Assembly (NCBI RefSeq): GCF_002335525.1
Contig: NZ_BDUF01000003.1
Span: 40,675 to 104,674 of the forward strand
Source: Effusibacillus lacus
GTDB lineage: Bacteria > Bacillota > Bacilli > Tumebacillales > Effusibacillaceae
Direction of reading: 5' to 3'
Length of the DNA: 64,000 bases
Below are positions 1 to 9,056 of the stretch, piece after piece. Position numbers and translations under genes: made by a program. Numbering within the stretch: position 1 is the stretch's first letter; each line of letters opens with the position of its first letter. Below the pieces are notes generated by a model. It did not search any database, was not told the origin of the DNA, and worked only from the letters and a program-made list of their open reading frames with translations.

Positions 1-11
1 AAAGGGGTCAT
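1..11 (-). CDS. 5' end of a gene cut by the window edge
   Basis: An ATG on the minus strand at 11-9 is preceded at about 8 bases by a strong ribosome-binding site (GAGGAGG, around 20-26). Only the first codons (M-T-P-F) are inside the window, so no product can be named. The gene lies beyond the terminator-like hairpin at 95-144 and is probably a separate transcription unit from the FAD oxidoreductase gene. Confidence 0.45.
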
Positions 12-94
12 TCTTATTCCTCCTCATCATGTAACCGTTTTCTCAATCCGGTCATCATCTACCACTCGGACATGATCACCCCCCTCTAATCAAA

Positions 95-144
95 AACAGC
101 CAATATTGCGAGAGAAAGAATAATTCTCTCGAATATTGGCTGTT
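95..144 (-). terminator. Long hairpin terminator after the FAD oxidoreductase gene
   Basis: A 13-bp perfect outer stem (95-107 with 132-144, AACAGCCAATATT and its complement) continues into an inner GAGAGAA/TTCTCTC stem. Read on the minus strand the hairpin runs into TTTTTG, as expected for an intrinsic terminator of the gene ending at 280. Confidence 0.7.
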
Positions 145-279
145 CTCAGAATCTCACAGCATTATGGATAAACTTGTTGCTTAGAGTATACAACTGTTCT
201 AAAAAATGTAAACCCTTTCACCCCAAAAAAACAATAAATTCTGTAAAGGGCGAAATTTCAACAAATTATGTCGGATACT

Positions 280-1737
280 CTACTTCCCGCAAATATACCG
301 CGCCACATGCACACCTGCAGCGGAAGCCTGAGCCAGACCGCGGGTAATGCCTGCGCCGTCTCCTACCGTAAACAACCCTTGAATCTCCGTTTCGAACTTG
401 TCGGTCAGTTTCGGACGGGCGCTGTAGAATTTCGCTTCCACACCGTAGAACAGCGTGTGTTCCGAGGCAATCCCCGGAGTCACTCTGTCCAGCGCCTCCA
501 TCATCTCAATCAGGGACTTCATCGTGTTGTAAGGCAGCACCAGGCCAAGGTCGCCCGGAACCGCCTCTTTCAGAGTGGGTTCGATAAACCCTTCGCGGAT
601 CCGCTTCTCTGTGGAACGGCGTCCTTTGAGAATGTCCCCATATTTCTGCACGATCACGGAGCCGTTGGACAGGTCGTTGGCCCGGCGGCTGATTTCTTTT
701 GCATATTCGATCGGTTTGTCAAAGGGATCGGTAAAGGTGTGCGACACCAGCAACGCGAAGTTGGTATTGTTGCTGCCCAGCTTCGGGTCCTTATAGGAAT
801 GTCCGTTGGCCGTCATTACCCCTGAGTGGTTCTCAACAACCACGTGGCCGCTGGGGTTGGCACAGAATGTGCGCACACGGGTCCCAACAGAAGTGTTGTA
901 CACAAACTTCGCTTCGTACAGGTGTTCATTGATCTCCTGCATAATCACATCGGAGGTTTCCACCCGGACGCCGATGTCCACCTGGTTGTTGGTCATGGTG
1001 ACCCCTCGCCGCTTCAGAATGGTTCCCAGCCACTCGGAGCCATCCCGGCCCGGCCCGATAATCACATGGTCCGCGAAGAGCTCGTCCCCATTTTTCAAAC
1101 GAACCCCGGCAATCCGTAGGGACTTGACCCCTTTGCCGCCTGCCCCGGCTTCGGCTCCCGGTGCTTCTTCCACCAGAATGTCTTCAACAAACGTTTTAAA
1201 CCGTGTTTCGATCTTATTTTCCAGAGTCCGGAAAATGTTTGCCAGGATTTTGAGGTTCTCCTCCGTACCCAAATGACGAACCCTTGCTTTCAGCAGCTTG
1301 AGCCCGGCTGCCGCCGCCTTCCGCTCAATGCCGGCTACGGCAGGGGTGGTTGGATCGGTGATGATTTCCGTTGCCCCGTGTTCCAGATTGATGCGGTCCA
1401 CATATTCAATCAGTTCCAATACCTTGGACGGAGCCAGGTAATCCTGCATCCATCCGCCGAATTCAGTCGTCAGATTAAACTTTCCGTCGCTGTATGCCCC
1501 GGCACCGCCCCACCCTGCGGTGATGGAACATGCGGGCAGGCAGCCTGCATATTCTTTCATCCTGGTCGGCGGTGGGCACTTCACCAGTTTTTCCTCCAGA
1601 ATCGGGCAATTCCGGTGGAATATGTCATGACCTTTATCGATCATCAATACTTTCAGGTTCGGATTCAACACAGTCAGTTCATAAGCGGCAAAGATTCCGC
1701 TGGGTCCTGCTCCGACGATGATAACGTCATATTTCAC
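280..1737 (-). CDS. FAD-dependent dehydrogenase (COG2509-like)
   Basis: A predicted soluble flavoprotein of 485 residues. The N-terminus has a Rossmann dinucleotide-binding motif (VGAGPSG, about residues 9-15) and the C-terminus has the second FAD contact typical of this superfamily (TVGDGAG followed by GLAQASAAG, about 455-475). A Trp/Gly-rich stretch (AGWGGAGAYSDGKFN) near residue 73 is characteristic of the uncharacterised FAD-dependent dehydrogenases related to geranylgeranyl reductase-like proteins. The start is a GTG at 1737 with GGGGGAG seven bases upstream. A TTGACA/TAGAGT promoter at 1855-1883 lies about 110 bases upstream. It appears monocistronic. The substrate is unknown. Confidence 0.85.
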   Translation of the reverse strand: MKYDVIIVGAGPSGIFAAYELTVLNPNLKVLMIDKGHDIFHRNCPILEEKLVKCPPPTRMKEYAGCLPACSITAGWGGAGAYSDGKFNLTTEFGGWMQDYLAPSKVLELIEYVDRINLEHGATEIITDPTTPAVAGIERKAAAAGLKLLKARVRHLGTEENLKILANIFRTLENKIETRFKTFVEDILVEEAPGAEAGAGGKGVKSLRIAGVRLKNGDELFADHVIIGPGRDGSEWLGTILKRRGVTMTNNQVDIGVRVETSDVIMQEINEHLYEAKFVYNTSVGTRVRTFCANPSGHVVVENHSGVMTANGHSYKDPKLGSNNTNFALLVSHTFTDPFDKPIEYAKEISRRANDLSNGSVIVQKYGDILKGRRSTEKRIREGFIEPTLKEAVPGDLGLVLPYNTMKSLIEMMEALDRVTPGIASEHTLFYGVEAKFYSARPKLTDKFETEIQGLFTVGDGAGITRGLAQASAAGVHVARYICGK

Positions 1738-1854
1738 CAGCTACTCCCCCAATCTGCACCCTTTGAAAATTTGGCAGCCATCCATAGTCAGTTCCCGCCC
1801 ATCGTTGGGCATGTCTCTATTGTTCGGTTTTAGGGGGGCAAAAATCCCTTGTTT

Positions 1855-1883
1855 ACTCTAACAGGATTGCATTCTTATGTCAA
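1855..1883 (-). promoter_or_regulatory. SigA-type promoter of the FAD dehydrogenase gene
   Basis: Read on the minus strand, TTGACA (1883-1878), a 17-base spacer and TAGAGT (1860-1855) form a near-consensus housekeeping promoter. It points at the gene starting at 1737 and leaves a leader of about 110 bases in which I see no clear riboswitch. Confidence 0.6.
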
Positions 1884-1989
1884 ACCCGAACATTTGCCGA
1901 ATCATGAGGATTTTTGTATTCTCCATTCCTTGCCTGCGGGTGTCGCCCACGAGAACCGGAACCCGTTGCCTGTTGCCAAAAATAAAGAA

Positions 1990-2018
1990 CATAGAAGCAC
2001 GTCCCAAAGAACGTGCTT
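1990..2018 (-). terminator. Terminator of the BMP/ABC operon
   Basis: AGAAGCACGT (about 1991-2000) pairs with ACGTGCTTCT (about 2009-2018). On the minus strand the hairpin is followed by a T-rich stretch ending in TTTATTTTT. It sits about 50 bases after the stop of the last permease gene. The rest of 1884-2069 shows no gene. Confidence 0.6.
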
Positions 2019-2069
2019 CTCCTTTGCACTTGCAAAATTCTAGTTTTCTTTAGACAGTCGGCCATTCTC

Positions 2070-3035
2070 CTATCTCTGGCCTTTCACGTAAGGTCTTCCG
2101 TCCGCCGCAGGCGCGACAGCCTTGCCAACCACTCCGGCCAAGGCCAGAATGGTTAGGACAAAGGGCAGCATATTCAGGAATTCGGCCGGAACATACTTTG
2201 TGAGTCCCAATACCTGACCGTTGGCTGCCAAAGCGTTGGCAAATCCAAAGAACAAAGCTGCCCACATGGCGCCGACCGGGTGCCACTTCCCGAAGATCAT
2301 CGCCGCCAGAGCCATAAAGCCCTGGCCGGCAATCGTATTGTGCGAGAAATTGTTCGAGATCGCGGTTGACATGCCAGCACCGCCAATACCCGCAAATCCC
2401 CCAGCCAATAGTACCGCAATGTAGCGATAATAGTAAACGCTGATCCCGACTGAAGCCGCCGCGTGAGGATGTTCGCCAATTGCACGCAACCTTAAGCCAA
2501 ATCCGGTGCGATACAGAAGATAGTATAGGAAAATGACCAATGCAACCGCGATGTAAGTAGTCGGATAGGACATTAATATTCCTTTGCCGATGATCGGAAT
2601 GTCCGTCAGTCCCGGTATTTGGACCTTAGTAAACGTATTCTGAATGGTTTTGGTTTGTGCGGAGCCTTCAAACAGGATCTTGACCATGAAAATGGAAAAT
2701 CCTGCAGCCAGGAAGTTAATGGCCACTCCGGACACCACTTGGTCAGCCCGAAAATGAATCGATGCTACCGCGTGCGGGACCGCGAACAACATTCCCAGCA
2801 AAAATGCCGCAATCAATCCGAACCAGGGCCCCAGCGCGCCCAATCCCATCTCATCTCCCAGGTAGAAGGCGGTGATGGCCGCTCCAAAGGCGCCCATAAT
2901 CATAAAACCTTCCAGAGCTATGTTGACGACTCCGGCCCGTTCCGAGATGACTCCGCCGAGTGCCGCCAGGATCAAAGGGGTGGCAAATACCAAAGTGTTA
3001 TTCAGCACCGTATCCAGGAACACTGTCCATGTCAT
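2070..3035 (-). CDS. ABC transporter permease, BMP/nucleoside family (NupQ/YufQ-like)
   Basis: Membrane permease of about 321 residues with the hydrophobic profile and conserved 'LIxAALGGVISERAGVVNIALEGFM' type N-terminus of the BPD_transp_2 family (residues about 19-45). It pairs with the upstream permease to form the channel of a nucleoside-type importer. The chosen ATG at 3035 overlaps the stop of the preceding gene as ATGA and has AGGTGAGC upstream, so the two permeases are translationally coupled; a longer frame to 3083 is open but would overlap the neighbour by about 50 bases. In B. subtilis the equivalent NupNOPQ system imports guanosine; the substrate here is inferred from family only. 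Confidence 0.88.
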   Translation of the reverse strand: MTWTVFLDTVLNNTLVFATPLILAALGGVISERAGVVNIALEGFMIMGAFGAAITAFYLGDEMGLGALGPWFGLIAAFLLGMLFAVPHAVASIHFRADQVVSGVAINFLAAGFSIFMVKILFEGSAQTKTIQNTFTKVQIPGLTDIPIIGKGILMSYPTTYIAVALVIFLYYLLYRTGFGLRLRAIGEHPHAAASVGISVYYYRYIAVLLAGGFAGIGGAGMSTAISNNFSHNTIAGQGFMALAAMIFGKWHPVGAMWAALFFGFANALAANGQVLGLTKYVPAEFLNMLPFVLTILALAGVVGKAVAPAADGRPYVKGQR

Positions 3036-4096
3036 TGTTGGCTCACCTGTCCTTTCCGGCGGCGGAACAATCCGATCAGCCATTTTACAAACATGTTGGC
3101 CGCAACAAAGAAGATGATCAATGCGATCACAACGCGGATGATCTCAAATGGAATGTCCTCAAGCCGCTGCATGCTGGTGGCGCCGAAAGAAAGCCCGCCA
3201 AACAACAGGGCAGACAGCAATATGCCAAACGGATGGTTATTGCCGATCAGAGCTACGGCGATTCCGTCAAAGCCGATCCCGCTAAAGCCGCTTTGAATGC
3301 TGTAATAACCGTAAACTCCCAACACTTCGCCAGAACCGGCTACGCCTGCCAAAGCGCCGGAAATTGCCATCGACCACACAATGTTTTGTTGCACATTCAT
3401 CCCCGCATATTCGGAGGCAAACGGGTTAAAACCGACAGCCCGCAACTCATAGCCTTTCGTGGTTTTGAACAGCAACCAATATACCAGAACCGCAAAGACA
3501 ATTGCCAAGAAGATTCCCCAGTGTATCCGCGCATTATCAAACACTTGCGACAGAATCGGCATTTCCAGAGAAGCGCTTGGTTGGATGGGAGGTGTATTCT
3601 CCTGGTGGCCGATAAAATAATTTCGGATCAGGTAGTTGGAGGTGTACATCGCGATATAGTTCAGCATAATGGTCGTAATAACCTCGTGAACCTGCAATCT
3701 GGCCTTCAGATATCCTGCGATGGATGCCCACAAGCCTGCCGCAACCATGGCTGCCAGAATTGCAACCAGCGCATGCAATACCGGAGGCAAATTCCATGCT
3801 GCTCCTACATAAGCGGCCGTCAGCGAACCGATGATGAACTGACCTTCCACGCCGATATTGAACAAGCCTGTTCGAAACGCAAAGGCAACCGCCATCCCGG
3901 TAAATACCAAAGGCGCCCACGCTCGCAGTGTTTCTCCGAAATTATAGGCATTGCCGAAGATTCCTTGGAAAAGAGCCGCATATCCGGCAATCGGATCGTA
4001 CCCCATGGCGAGCATCATAACCGCACCCACCATCAGTCCCAATGCAATTGATAAAAGAGGAACCAATACGGATTCAAGTTTGTTTGTGTCGTCCAT
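3032..4096 (-). CDS. ABC transporter permease, BMP/nucleoside family (NupP/YufP-like)
   Basis: A 354-residue polytopic membrane protein of the BPD_transp_2 family with about 8-9 predicted membrane segments. The family signature 'NIGVEGQFIIG' lies at about residues 80-90. The ATG at 4096 directly follows the TAG stop of the ATPase gene, and its GGAGG lies within the end of that gene. It is the second permease of the nucleoside-type importer, between the ATPase gene and the other permease gene, in one operon with the lipoprotein gene at 5773-6858. Confidence 0.88.
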   Translation of the reverse strand: MDDTNKLESVLVPLLSIALGLMVGAVMMLAMGYDPIAGYAALFQGIFGNAYNFGETLRAWAPLVFTGMAVAFAFRTGLFNIGVEGQFIIGSLTAAYVGAAWNLPPVLHALVAILAAMVAAGLWASIAGYLKARLQVHEVITTIMLNYIAMYTSNYLIRNYFIGHQENTPPIQPSASLEMPILSQVFDNARIHWGIFLAIVFAVLVYWLLFKTTKGYELRAVGFNPFASEYAGMNVQQNIVWSMAISGALAGVAGSGEVLGVYGYYSIQSGFSGIGFDGIAVALIGNNHPFGILLSALLFGGLSFGATSMQRLEDIPFEIIRVVIALIIFFVAANMFVKWLIGLFRRRKGQVSQQ

Positions 4097-5644
4097 CTAG
4101 TCCGTTCCTCCTTTTTCTTTCTCCAAGGTACCGCCTGCCATCATCAGCCCCAGATCATGATCGGTGACTTCCTCGGGTTTCACGATGCCGACGATGCGCC
4201 CTTCGTATATCACGGCAATGCGGTCTGATAAACTCATGATTTCGTCCAGTTCCAAAGAGAACAATAGCACCGCCTTCCCCTTGTCCCTCTGTTCCACAAG
4301 TTTTTTGTGGATAAATTCAATGGCTCCCACATCAAGGCCCCTTGTCGGCTGCGCTGCTATCAACACATCGGGATCACGATCCACTTCCCTCGCAACGATC
4401 GCCTTCTGCTGATTTCCACCGGACAAAGACCGTGCAAGTGTAGTTTCGCTGGGAGTTCGAACGTCAAACAATCCGATGAGATTCCTTGCATGTTCGGCGA
4501 TGGCCTGGGACTGCAGAATTCCCGATTTTGAATAAGGTTCCTTATAGTAGGTATTCAGTACCAGGTTGTCCGCTACCGAATAATCGAGAACCAACCCGCG
4601 CTTGTGCCGGTCTTCCGGGATATGTCCAACCCCCGATTCAGCGATCTTACGAGGAGTTTGATTTGTAATGTCTTTCCCGTTTATCTTTACTGTACCAGAT
4701 GTCGCTTTCCGAAGACCCGTGAGAACTTCAATCAGTTCTGTTTGGCCGTTGCCATCAACACCCGCCACTCCAACAATTTCCCCTGCATGAACTTCCAGAT
4801 TCACTTTGTTAAGCGCACGAACTCCGCGATTGCCCATTCCCTCGATATCTTTAATTTCCAATACCGGAGACCCCGGGTTTGCAGGTCTTTTCTCCACTTT
4901 GAATATAACTTCGCGGCCTACCATCATATTGGCCAATTGATCGGGATTCGTGTCCGCTTTCGTAACCGTTCCTATGTACCTTCCCCGGCGTATGACTGTT
5001 ATACGGTCAGAAATGGCCATAATTTCCTTCAGTTTATGAGTGATGAAGATGATCGATTTTCCTTCGTTCACCAGATTGCGCATGATTTGCATGAGTTCGG
5101 CAATCTCTTGCGGGGTGAGAACAGCGGTCGGTTCGTCAAAAATCAGAATATCCGCGCCCCGGTAAAGCGTTTTCAGAATTTCCACACGCTGCTGCATCCC
5201 GACCGATATATCTTCAATCTTTGCTTTGGGATCGACATCCAAACCGTATTTTTCCGAAAGCTCCATTACCTTCTTCTCGGCTGTTTCCATGTCGAGAAAA
5301 GGCCCGCGTTTCACTTCGCTTCCCAGAACAATATTTTCCGTGACGGTAAAGGGCTGAACAAGCATGAAGTGCTGGTGAACCATACCGATTCCCAAACGGT
5401 TCGCCATGTTAGGATCTGTGACTTTAACCTCTTGGCCCTTGATGCGAATGATCCCTTCATCCGGCTGATAGAGGCCAAACAATATGTTCATCAATGTAGA
5501 TTTTCCTGCCCCGTTCTCACCAAGTAACGCGTGAATTTCTCCTTGTTCCACAACCAAATTCACCTTGTCGTTGGCCACGATACCGGGGAACCGCTTTGTG
5601 ATTCCCAACATTTCCACTACTGCCGCCACACCATTCCCCCCCAT
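4097..5644 (-). CDS. ABC transporter ATP-binding protein with two cassettes (NupO/YufO-like)
   Basis: The energy-coupling subunit of the BMP-dependent importer. Two tandem ABC domains are visible: the first has Walker A GENGAGKST, the signature SVGMQQR and Walker B ILIFDEPTA; the second has GVDGNGQTE, LSGGNQQK and the degenerate 'LIAAQPTRGLD' normal for the second cassette of this family. The start is uncertain: ATG at 5644, a GTG at 5629 with GGGGGG upstream (which matches family length better), or a longer frame to 5683. It is followed without a gap by the two permease genes. Confidence 0.87.
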   Translation of the reverse strand: MGGNGVAAVVEMLGITKRFPGIVANDKVNLVVEQGEIHALLGENGAGKSTLMNILFGLYQPDEGIIRIKGQEVKVTDPNMANRLGIGMVHQHFMLVQPFTVTENIVLGSEVKRGPFLDMETAEKKVMELSEKYGLDVDPKAKIEDISVGMQQRVEILKTLYRGADILIFDEPTAVLTPQEIAELMQIMRNLVNEGKSIIFITHKLKEIMAISDRITVIRRGRYIGTVTKADTNPDQLANMMVGREVIFKVEKRPANPGSPVLEIKDIEGMGNRGVRALNKVNLEVHAGEIVGVAGVDGNGQTELIEVLTGLRKATSGTVKINGKDITNQTPRKIAESGVGHIPEDRHKRGLVLDYSVADNLVLNTYYKEPYSKSGILQSQAIAEHARNLIGLFDVRTPSETTLARSLSGGNQQKAIVAREVDRDPDVLIAAQPTRGLDVGAIEFIHKKLVEQRDKGKAVLLFSLELDEIMSLSDRIAVIYEGRIVGIVKPEEVTDHDLGLMMAGGTLEKEKGGTD

Positions 5645-5730
5645 GGCTATGATCTTTTCGGGTCCCCGCCAAGTGCTTGCCACCTGGTGGGGTATTTGCC
5701 TTGCTTCACGTCACTTTGGCGGGATTATGT

Positions 5731-5759
5731 AAAAAGGCGAGAGTAGTACTCGCCTTTTT
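5731..5759 (-). terminator. Partial terminator between lipoprotein and ATPase genes
   Basis: AAAAAGGCGAG (5731-5741) pairs perfectly with CTCGCCTTTTT (5749-5759). Such a hairpin between a substrate-binding lipoprotein gene and the transporter genes usually allows limited read-through, giving more lipoprotein than membrane components. That role is inferred. Confidence 0.7.
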
Positions 5760-5772
5760 CTGGAGATTTGCG

Positions 5773-6858
5773 TTATTTTTTTACGGTGGTCAGGAACTTT
5801 TCAAACTCTTCCTTGGTTTTTGGCGCAGTGAGTTTTCCATCCATGAATTGCTTCTTAAAGTCTTCAGCCTTCGCAATGGTATCTTGTGATACCGCGCTGT
5901 GAGGCTTTGCATATCCAATGGCGTTGTCTTTCAGTCCCAGTTGGATATTCTTGCCGCCGTTCCATTTGCCCTCAGCCAGGTCTTTGGAAACGGTATAGAC
6001 AGCGGTATCTACCCGTTTGATCATGGAGGTCAAAGTGTTGTCGGGAGCCAGATATGCTTGATCCCGGTCCACACCGATCGCCCAGAATCCTTTGCCTCTT
6101 TCTTTTGCTTCCTGGAATACGCCGTCACCGGTTCCGCCGGAAGCATGGTAAATAATGTCTGCGCCGTTCTGATACATGGAGCTTGCAAGAGTTTTTCCTT
6201 TCGCGGCGTTTGCGAAGTCTTCTGCGTAAGCAACAGTAACTTCCGCCTTCGGATTCACCGCAGCCACACCTGCACGGAAACCGTACTCAAACTTTTGGAT
6301 CAGCGGGCTTTTCACACCGCCGACAAAACCGATTTTATTGGATTTCGTAGTAAGACCCGCAATTACACCTACGAGGAAAGAACCTTCTTCTTCTTTAAAG
6401 GTAACGGCGGTTACATTGGAAGGAATCTTTCCTTCTCCGCCCAGGTTATCGTCAACGATGGCCAATTTGGCGTTCGGATTGTCGGCAGCAACCTTCTTGA
6501 TGTCTTCAGCCAGTTTGAATCCGATACCCCAGGTCAAATCCCACTTGTCTTTGACAAAACCATTCAGGTTCGGCAAATATTCGGATTCTTTCTTGGACTC
6601 CTGGTATTTTACCGTTACACCGGTATCCTTTTGGAGTTTTTGGAATCCTTCCCAAGCGGATTGGTTGAAGGAGTTGTCATTAACGCCGCCGGTGTCAGTT
6701 ACCATTGCCACTTTGATTTTCGGCTTTTGGTCACCGCCTGCGCCGCCGCCGGGGGCCGGAGCCGGTTGATTCTTTGCCGCACCGCCGCAGCCTGCCAGCA
6801 GCAAGGATGCGGACAATGTACCGGCAAGAAACACTTTTGCCATTGTTGTGGTTTTCAT
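5773..6858 (-). CDS. BMP family substrate-binding lipoprotein
   Basis: The extracellular substrate-binding protein of the importer, 361 residues. It has a lipoprotein signal peptide with lipobox LLAGC (Cys at about residue 24), followed by a Pro/Gly-rich linker and a Bmp/Med periplasmic-binding fold beginning 'KVAMVTDTGGVNDNSFNQSAW' in type. The family binds nucleosides (PnrA/TmpC, NupN, Med). The ATG at 6858 has GGTGGAG eight bases upstream. It is the first gene of the operon with the ATPase and two permeases. No purine riboswitch is seen upstream. Confidence 0.9.
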   Translation of the reverse strand: MKTTTMAKVFLAGTLSASLLLAGCGGAAKNQPAPAPGGGAGGDQKPKIKVAMVTDTGGVNDNSFNQSAWEGFQKLQKDTGVTVKYQESKKESEYLPNLNGFVKDKWDLTWGIGFKLAEDIKKVAADNPNAKLAIVDDNLGGEGKIPSNVTAVTFKEEEGSFLVGVIAGLTTKSNKIGFVGGVKSPLIQKFEYGFRAGVAAVNPKAEVTVAYAEDFANAAKGKTLASSMYQNGADIIYHASGGTGDGVFQEAKERGKGFWAIGVDRDQAYLAPDNTLTSMIKRVDTAVYTVSKDLAEGKWNGGKNIQLGLKDNAIGYAKPHSAVSQDTIAKAEDFKKQFMDGKLTAPKTKEEFEKFLTTVKK

Positions 6859-6955
6859 TATTTGTCTCCACCTTCACTTCATAATTGGACCCATCCGTCA
6901 AATGATCCGACAATATATTACATGGTTGCCGAAATTTTTTCCAGTGTTAAATTTA

Positions 6956-7744
6956 CTATTCCACACGATTGCCTACTTTTATCCAAGGGCGGTCGTCCGA
7001 CCATTCCACCTGGACGTCGATGCCAAATGCATCCCTGAGGTTGGCGCTTGTCAGCGTCCGGTGTTTCTCCCCTGCGGCAATCACCTCTCCGTCCCTTAGC
7101 ACCAACGCATGGGTAAAGACAGGTTGGATCTCTTCGATATGGTGTGTGACATAAAGCATGGTCGGGGCCTGTTCCAGTCTTCCCGTTTGTTCCAGGTCGG
7201 TCAGAACTTCCTCCCGGGCCTTGATGTCCAAACCAAAGCAGGGTTCATCCAGAATCAGCAGTTTTGGCTCCGCCATTAACGCTCGCGCAAGCAGCACTTT
7301 CTGCTTTTCACCCTGAGAGAGGGTGCCGAACCTTTCGTCCTTCAAACGGGCCATGCCAAACCGTTCCAACAGATTCCCAGCCTTGTCCCGATCCACTTCA
7401 CTTGTCTGATCCCATAGACCTATGGAAGCAAACTTTCCACTGATCACCACCTCAAGAGCGGTATCGGAGGGATACATTTCATCCCTCAACGCAGAGCTGA
7501 CCCAGCCGATCTTCTTGCGTACTTCCCGAATTTCACACCGTCCGTACGTGTGTCCCAGAACGCGGATGCTGCCCCGGCTCGGCCATTCATACCCGGTAAT
7601 CATCTTCAGCAACGACGTTTTGCCAGAGCCGTTCAAGCCGATGATCGCCCAGTGTTCGCCTGCTTGAAGCGTCCAATCCACTTGTTTGAGAATCGGTTTG
7701 TCATTTCTGGTCCACGATACACCCTCGATTTCAATAACCTTCAT
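6956..7744 (-). CDS. Stand-alone ABC transporter ATP-binding protein (YlmA/ModF-like)
   Basis: A 262-residue single ABC cassette: Walker A GLNGSGKT (about 37-44), signature LSQGEKQ, Walker B LLILDEPCFGLD and a switch-loop His in YVTHH. The best family resemblance is to the B. subtilis YlmA type, cytoplasmic ATPases of unclear partner. The ATG directly abuts the TAA of trpB (zero-base gap), so it is translated with trpB. No permease gene is adjacent, so the partner and cargo are unknown. Confidence 0.8.
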   Translation of the reverse strand: MKVIEIEGVSWTRNDKPILKQVDWTLQAGEHWAIIGLNGSGKTSLLKMITGYEWPSRGSIRVLGHTYGRCEIREVRKKIGWVSSALRDEMYPSDTALEVVISGKFASIGLWDQTSEVDRDKAGNLLERFGMARLKDERFGTLSQGEKQKVLLARALMAEPKLLILDEPCFGLDIKAREEVLTDLEQTGRLEQAPTMLYVTHHIEEIQPVFTHALVLRDGEVIAAGEKHRTLTSANLRDAFGIDVQVEWSDDRPWIKVGNRVE

Positions 7745-8944
7745 TTAGGATTGATTCCCCTTGAGCATTTCGTAGACTTGGGCCACGTCTTTGTCGCCGC
7801 GTCCCGACAGATTGACGATGATCGACTGATCCTTGGACAGGGTCGGTGCCAGTTTCATGGCGTACGCGATCGCATGGGAGCTTTCCAGTGCGGGAATAAT
7901 TCCCTCCACTTTGGATAGATGAAGGAAAGCGTTCAAAGCTTCGTCATCAGTTACTGCCACATAAGCGGCCCGGCCGATTTCTTTGTAATAGGAATGTTCG
8001 GGTCCGACACCCGGGTAGTCCAGCCCTGCGGCGATCGAGTGACAGTTCTCCGCTTCGTCCATCACATGGCATTTGAAACCGTGAATGATACCCGGTTTCC
8101 CCACATTCAAGGGAGCCGCATGAATCCCCGTTTCCAGCCCCTTGCCCGCCGGTTCGACGCCGATAATCCTGACGGAAGCGTCATCGACAAACGGATAGAA
8201 AAGGCCGATGGCGTTGGAACCGCCGCCTACACATGCCATGACCACATCGGGCAGGCGTCCTTCTTTTTCAAGGATCTGCTGTTTTGCCTCCCGCCCGATC
8301 ACCGATTGGAAATGGCGCACCATCAGCGGGTACGGGTGCGGTCCTACTGCAGAACCCAGCAAATAAAAGGTATCCTCATGGTTCTGCGCAAAATCCATCA
8401 GCGCTTCATCGACCGCTTCCTTCAAGGTACGGTTGCCCGATTTGGCTGCCACCACCTTGGCGCCAAGCATCTCCATGCGGAACACATTCAACGCCTGACG
8501 CCGGGTGTCCACTTCTCCCATATAAATCGTACAGGGAATGCCAAACAGAGCGCAGACTGTAGCGGTTGCCACGCCGTGCTGACCCGCTCCGGTCTCGGCG
8601 ATGATTCGCTTGGCACCCATCCGTTTGGCCAGCAGCACCTGTCCGATGGTGTTGTTGATCTTGTGGGCCCCTGTGTGATTCAAGTCTTCCCGTTTCAAGT
8701 AGATCTTGGCTCCCCCAAGCTCACTGGTAAGCCGCTCCGCCAAATACAAGGGATTGGGGCGACCTACATATTCTCTGAGATAATACTGGAATTCCTGCTC
8801 GAAATCCGGATCGTCCTTGTACCGGTAAAAAGCGGCTTCTACCTGATCGAGCGCCTTCTGCAGCGGCTCCGGCACATAACTGCCGCCAAAAGTCACTTCT
8901 CCTTCCCCGAAGACTCCCTTGTTGGATACTTTTACAATACTCAC
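7745..8944 (-). CDS. trpB: Tryptophan synthase beta chain
   Basis: The PLP enzyme that condenses indole and serine to tryptophan, 399 residues, normal length for TrpB1. The PLP lysine is in HTGAHKINN (about residue 90), the catalytic loop AETGAGQHG follows, and the phosphate-binding GGGSNAIG is near residue 231. The start is a GTG with AAGGAG upstream. It is outside any trp operon: no trpA, trpC or trpD lies nearby. The upstream gap of about 110 bases holds small hairpins (for example 9008-9025) but no T-box or Trp-rich leader peptide. Confidence 0.93.
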   Translation of the reverse strand: MSIVKVSNKGVFGEGEVTFGGSYVPEPLQKALDQVEAAFYRYKDDPDFEQEFQYYLREYVGRPNPLYLAERLTSELGGAKIYLKREDLNHTGAHKINNTIGQVLLAKRMGAKRIIAETGAGQHGVATATVCALFGIPCTIYMGEVDTRRQALNVFRMEMLGAKVVAAKSGNRTLKEAVDEALMDFAQNHEDTFYLLGSAVGPHPYPLMVRHFQSVIGREAKQQILEKEGRLPDVVMACVGGGSNAIGLFYPFVDDASVRIIGVEPAGKGLETGIHAAPLNVGKPGIIHGFKCHVMDEAENCHSIAAGLDYPGVGPEHSYYKEIGRAAYVAVTDDEALNAFLHLSKVEGIIPALESSHAIAYAMKLAPTLSKDQSIIVNLSGRGDKDVAQVYEMLKGNQS

Positions 8945-9007
8945 CTTGTTCTCTCCTTATCTGTGACTTGACTCATAAAGATTCTACTTTATCCTTCGAG
9001 ATTCATT

Positions 9008-9025
9008 CCGGAAAATCCTTTCCGG
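9008..9025 (-). other. Small perfect hairpin between the carboxypeptidase and trpB genes
   Basis: CCGGAAA and TTTCCGG are separated by four bases, beside a CCGGC/GCCGG pair. No T-run follows, so this may be a processing or mRNA-stability element rather than a terminator; its function is not established. Confidence 0.3.
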
Positions 9026-9056
9026 CAGGCAACCGCCGGATGCCTGGGATTTGTGT

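Noticed and set aside
2960..4051. Long open frame on the plus strand opposite the YufP-like permease gene
   Set aside because: It lies wholly antisense to a clear membrane permease, has no family likeness and a Gln/Arg/His-rich composition typical of shadow frames.
6859..6955. Possible purine riboswitch before the BMP lipoprotein gene
   Set aside because: The conserved loops of the purine aptamer are not present in this short gap.
8945..9056. Possible T-box or Trp leader before trpB
   Set aside because: I found no T-box core (such as AGGGTGGnACCGCG), no Trp codons in a leader peptide and no terminator/antiterminator pair.
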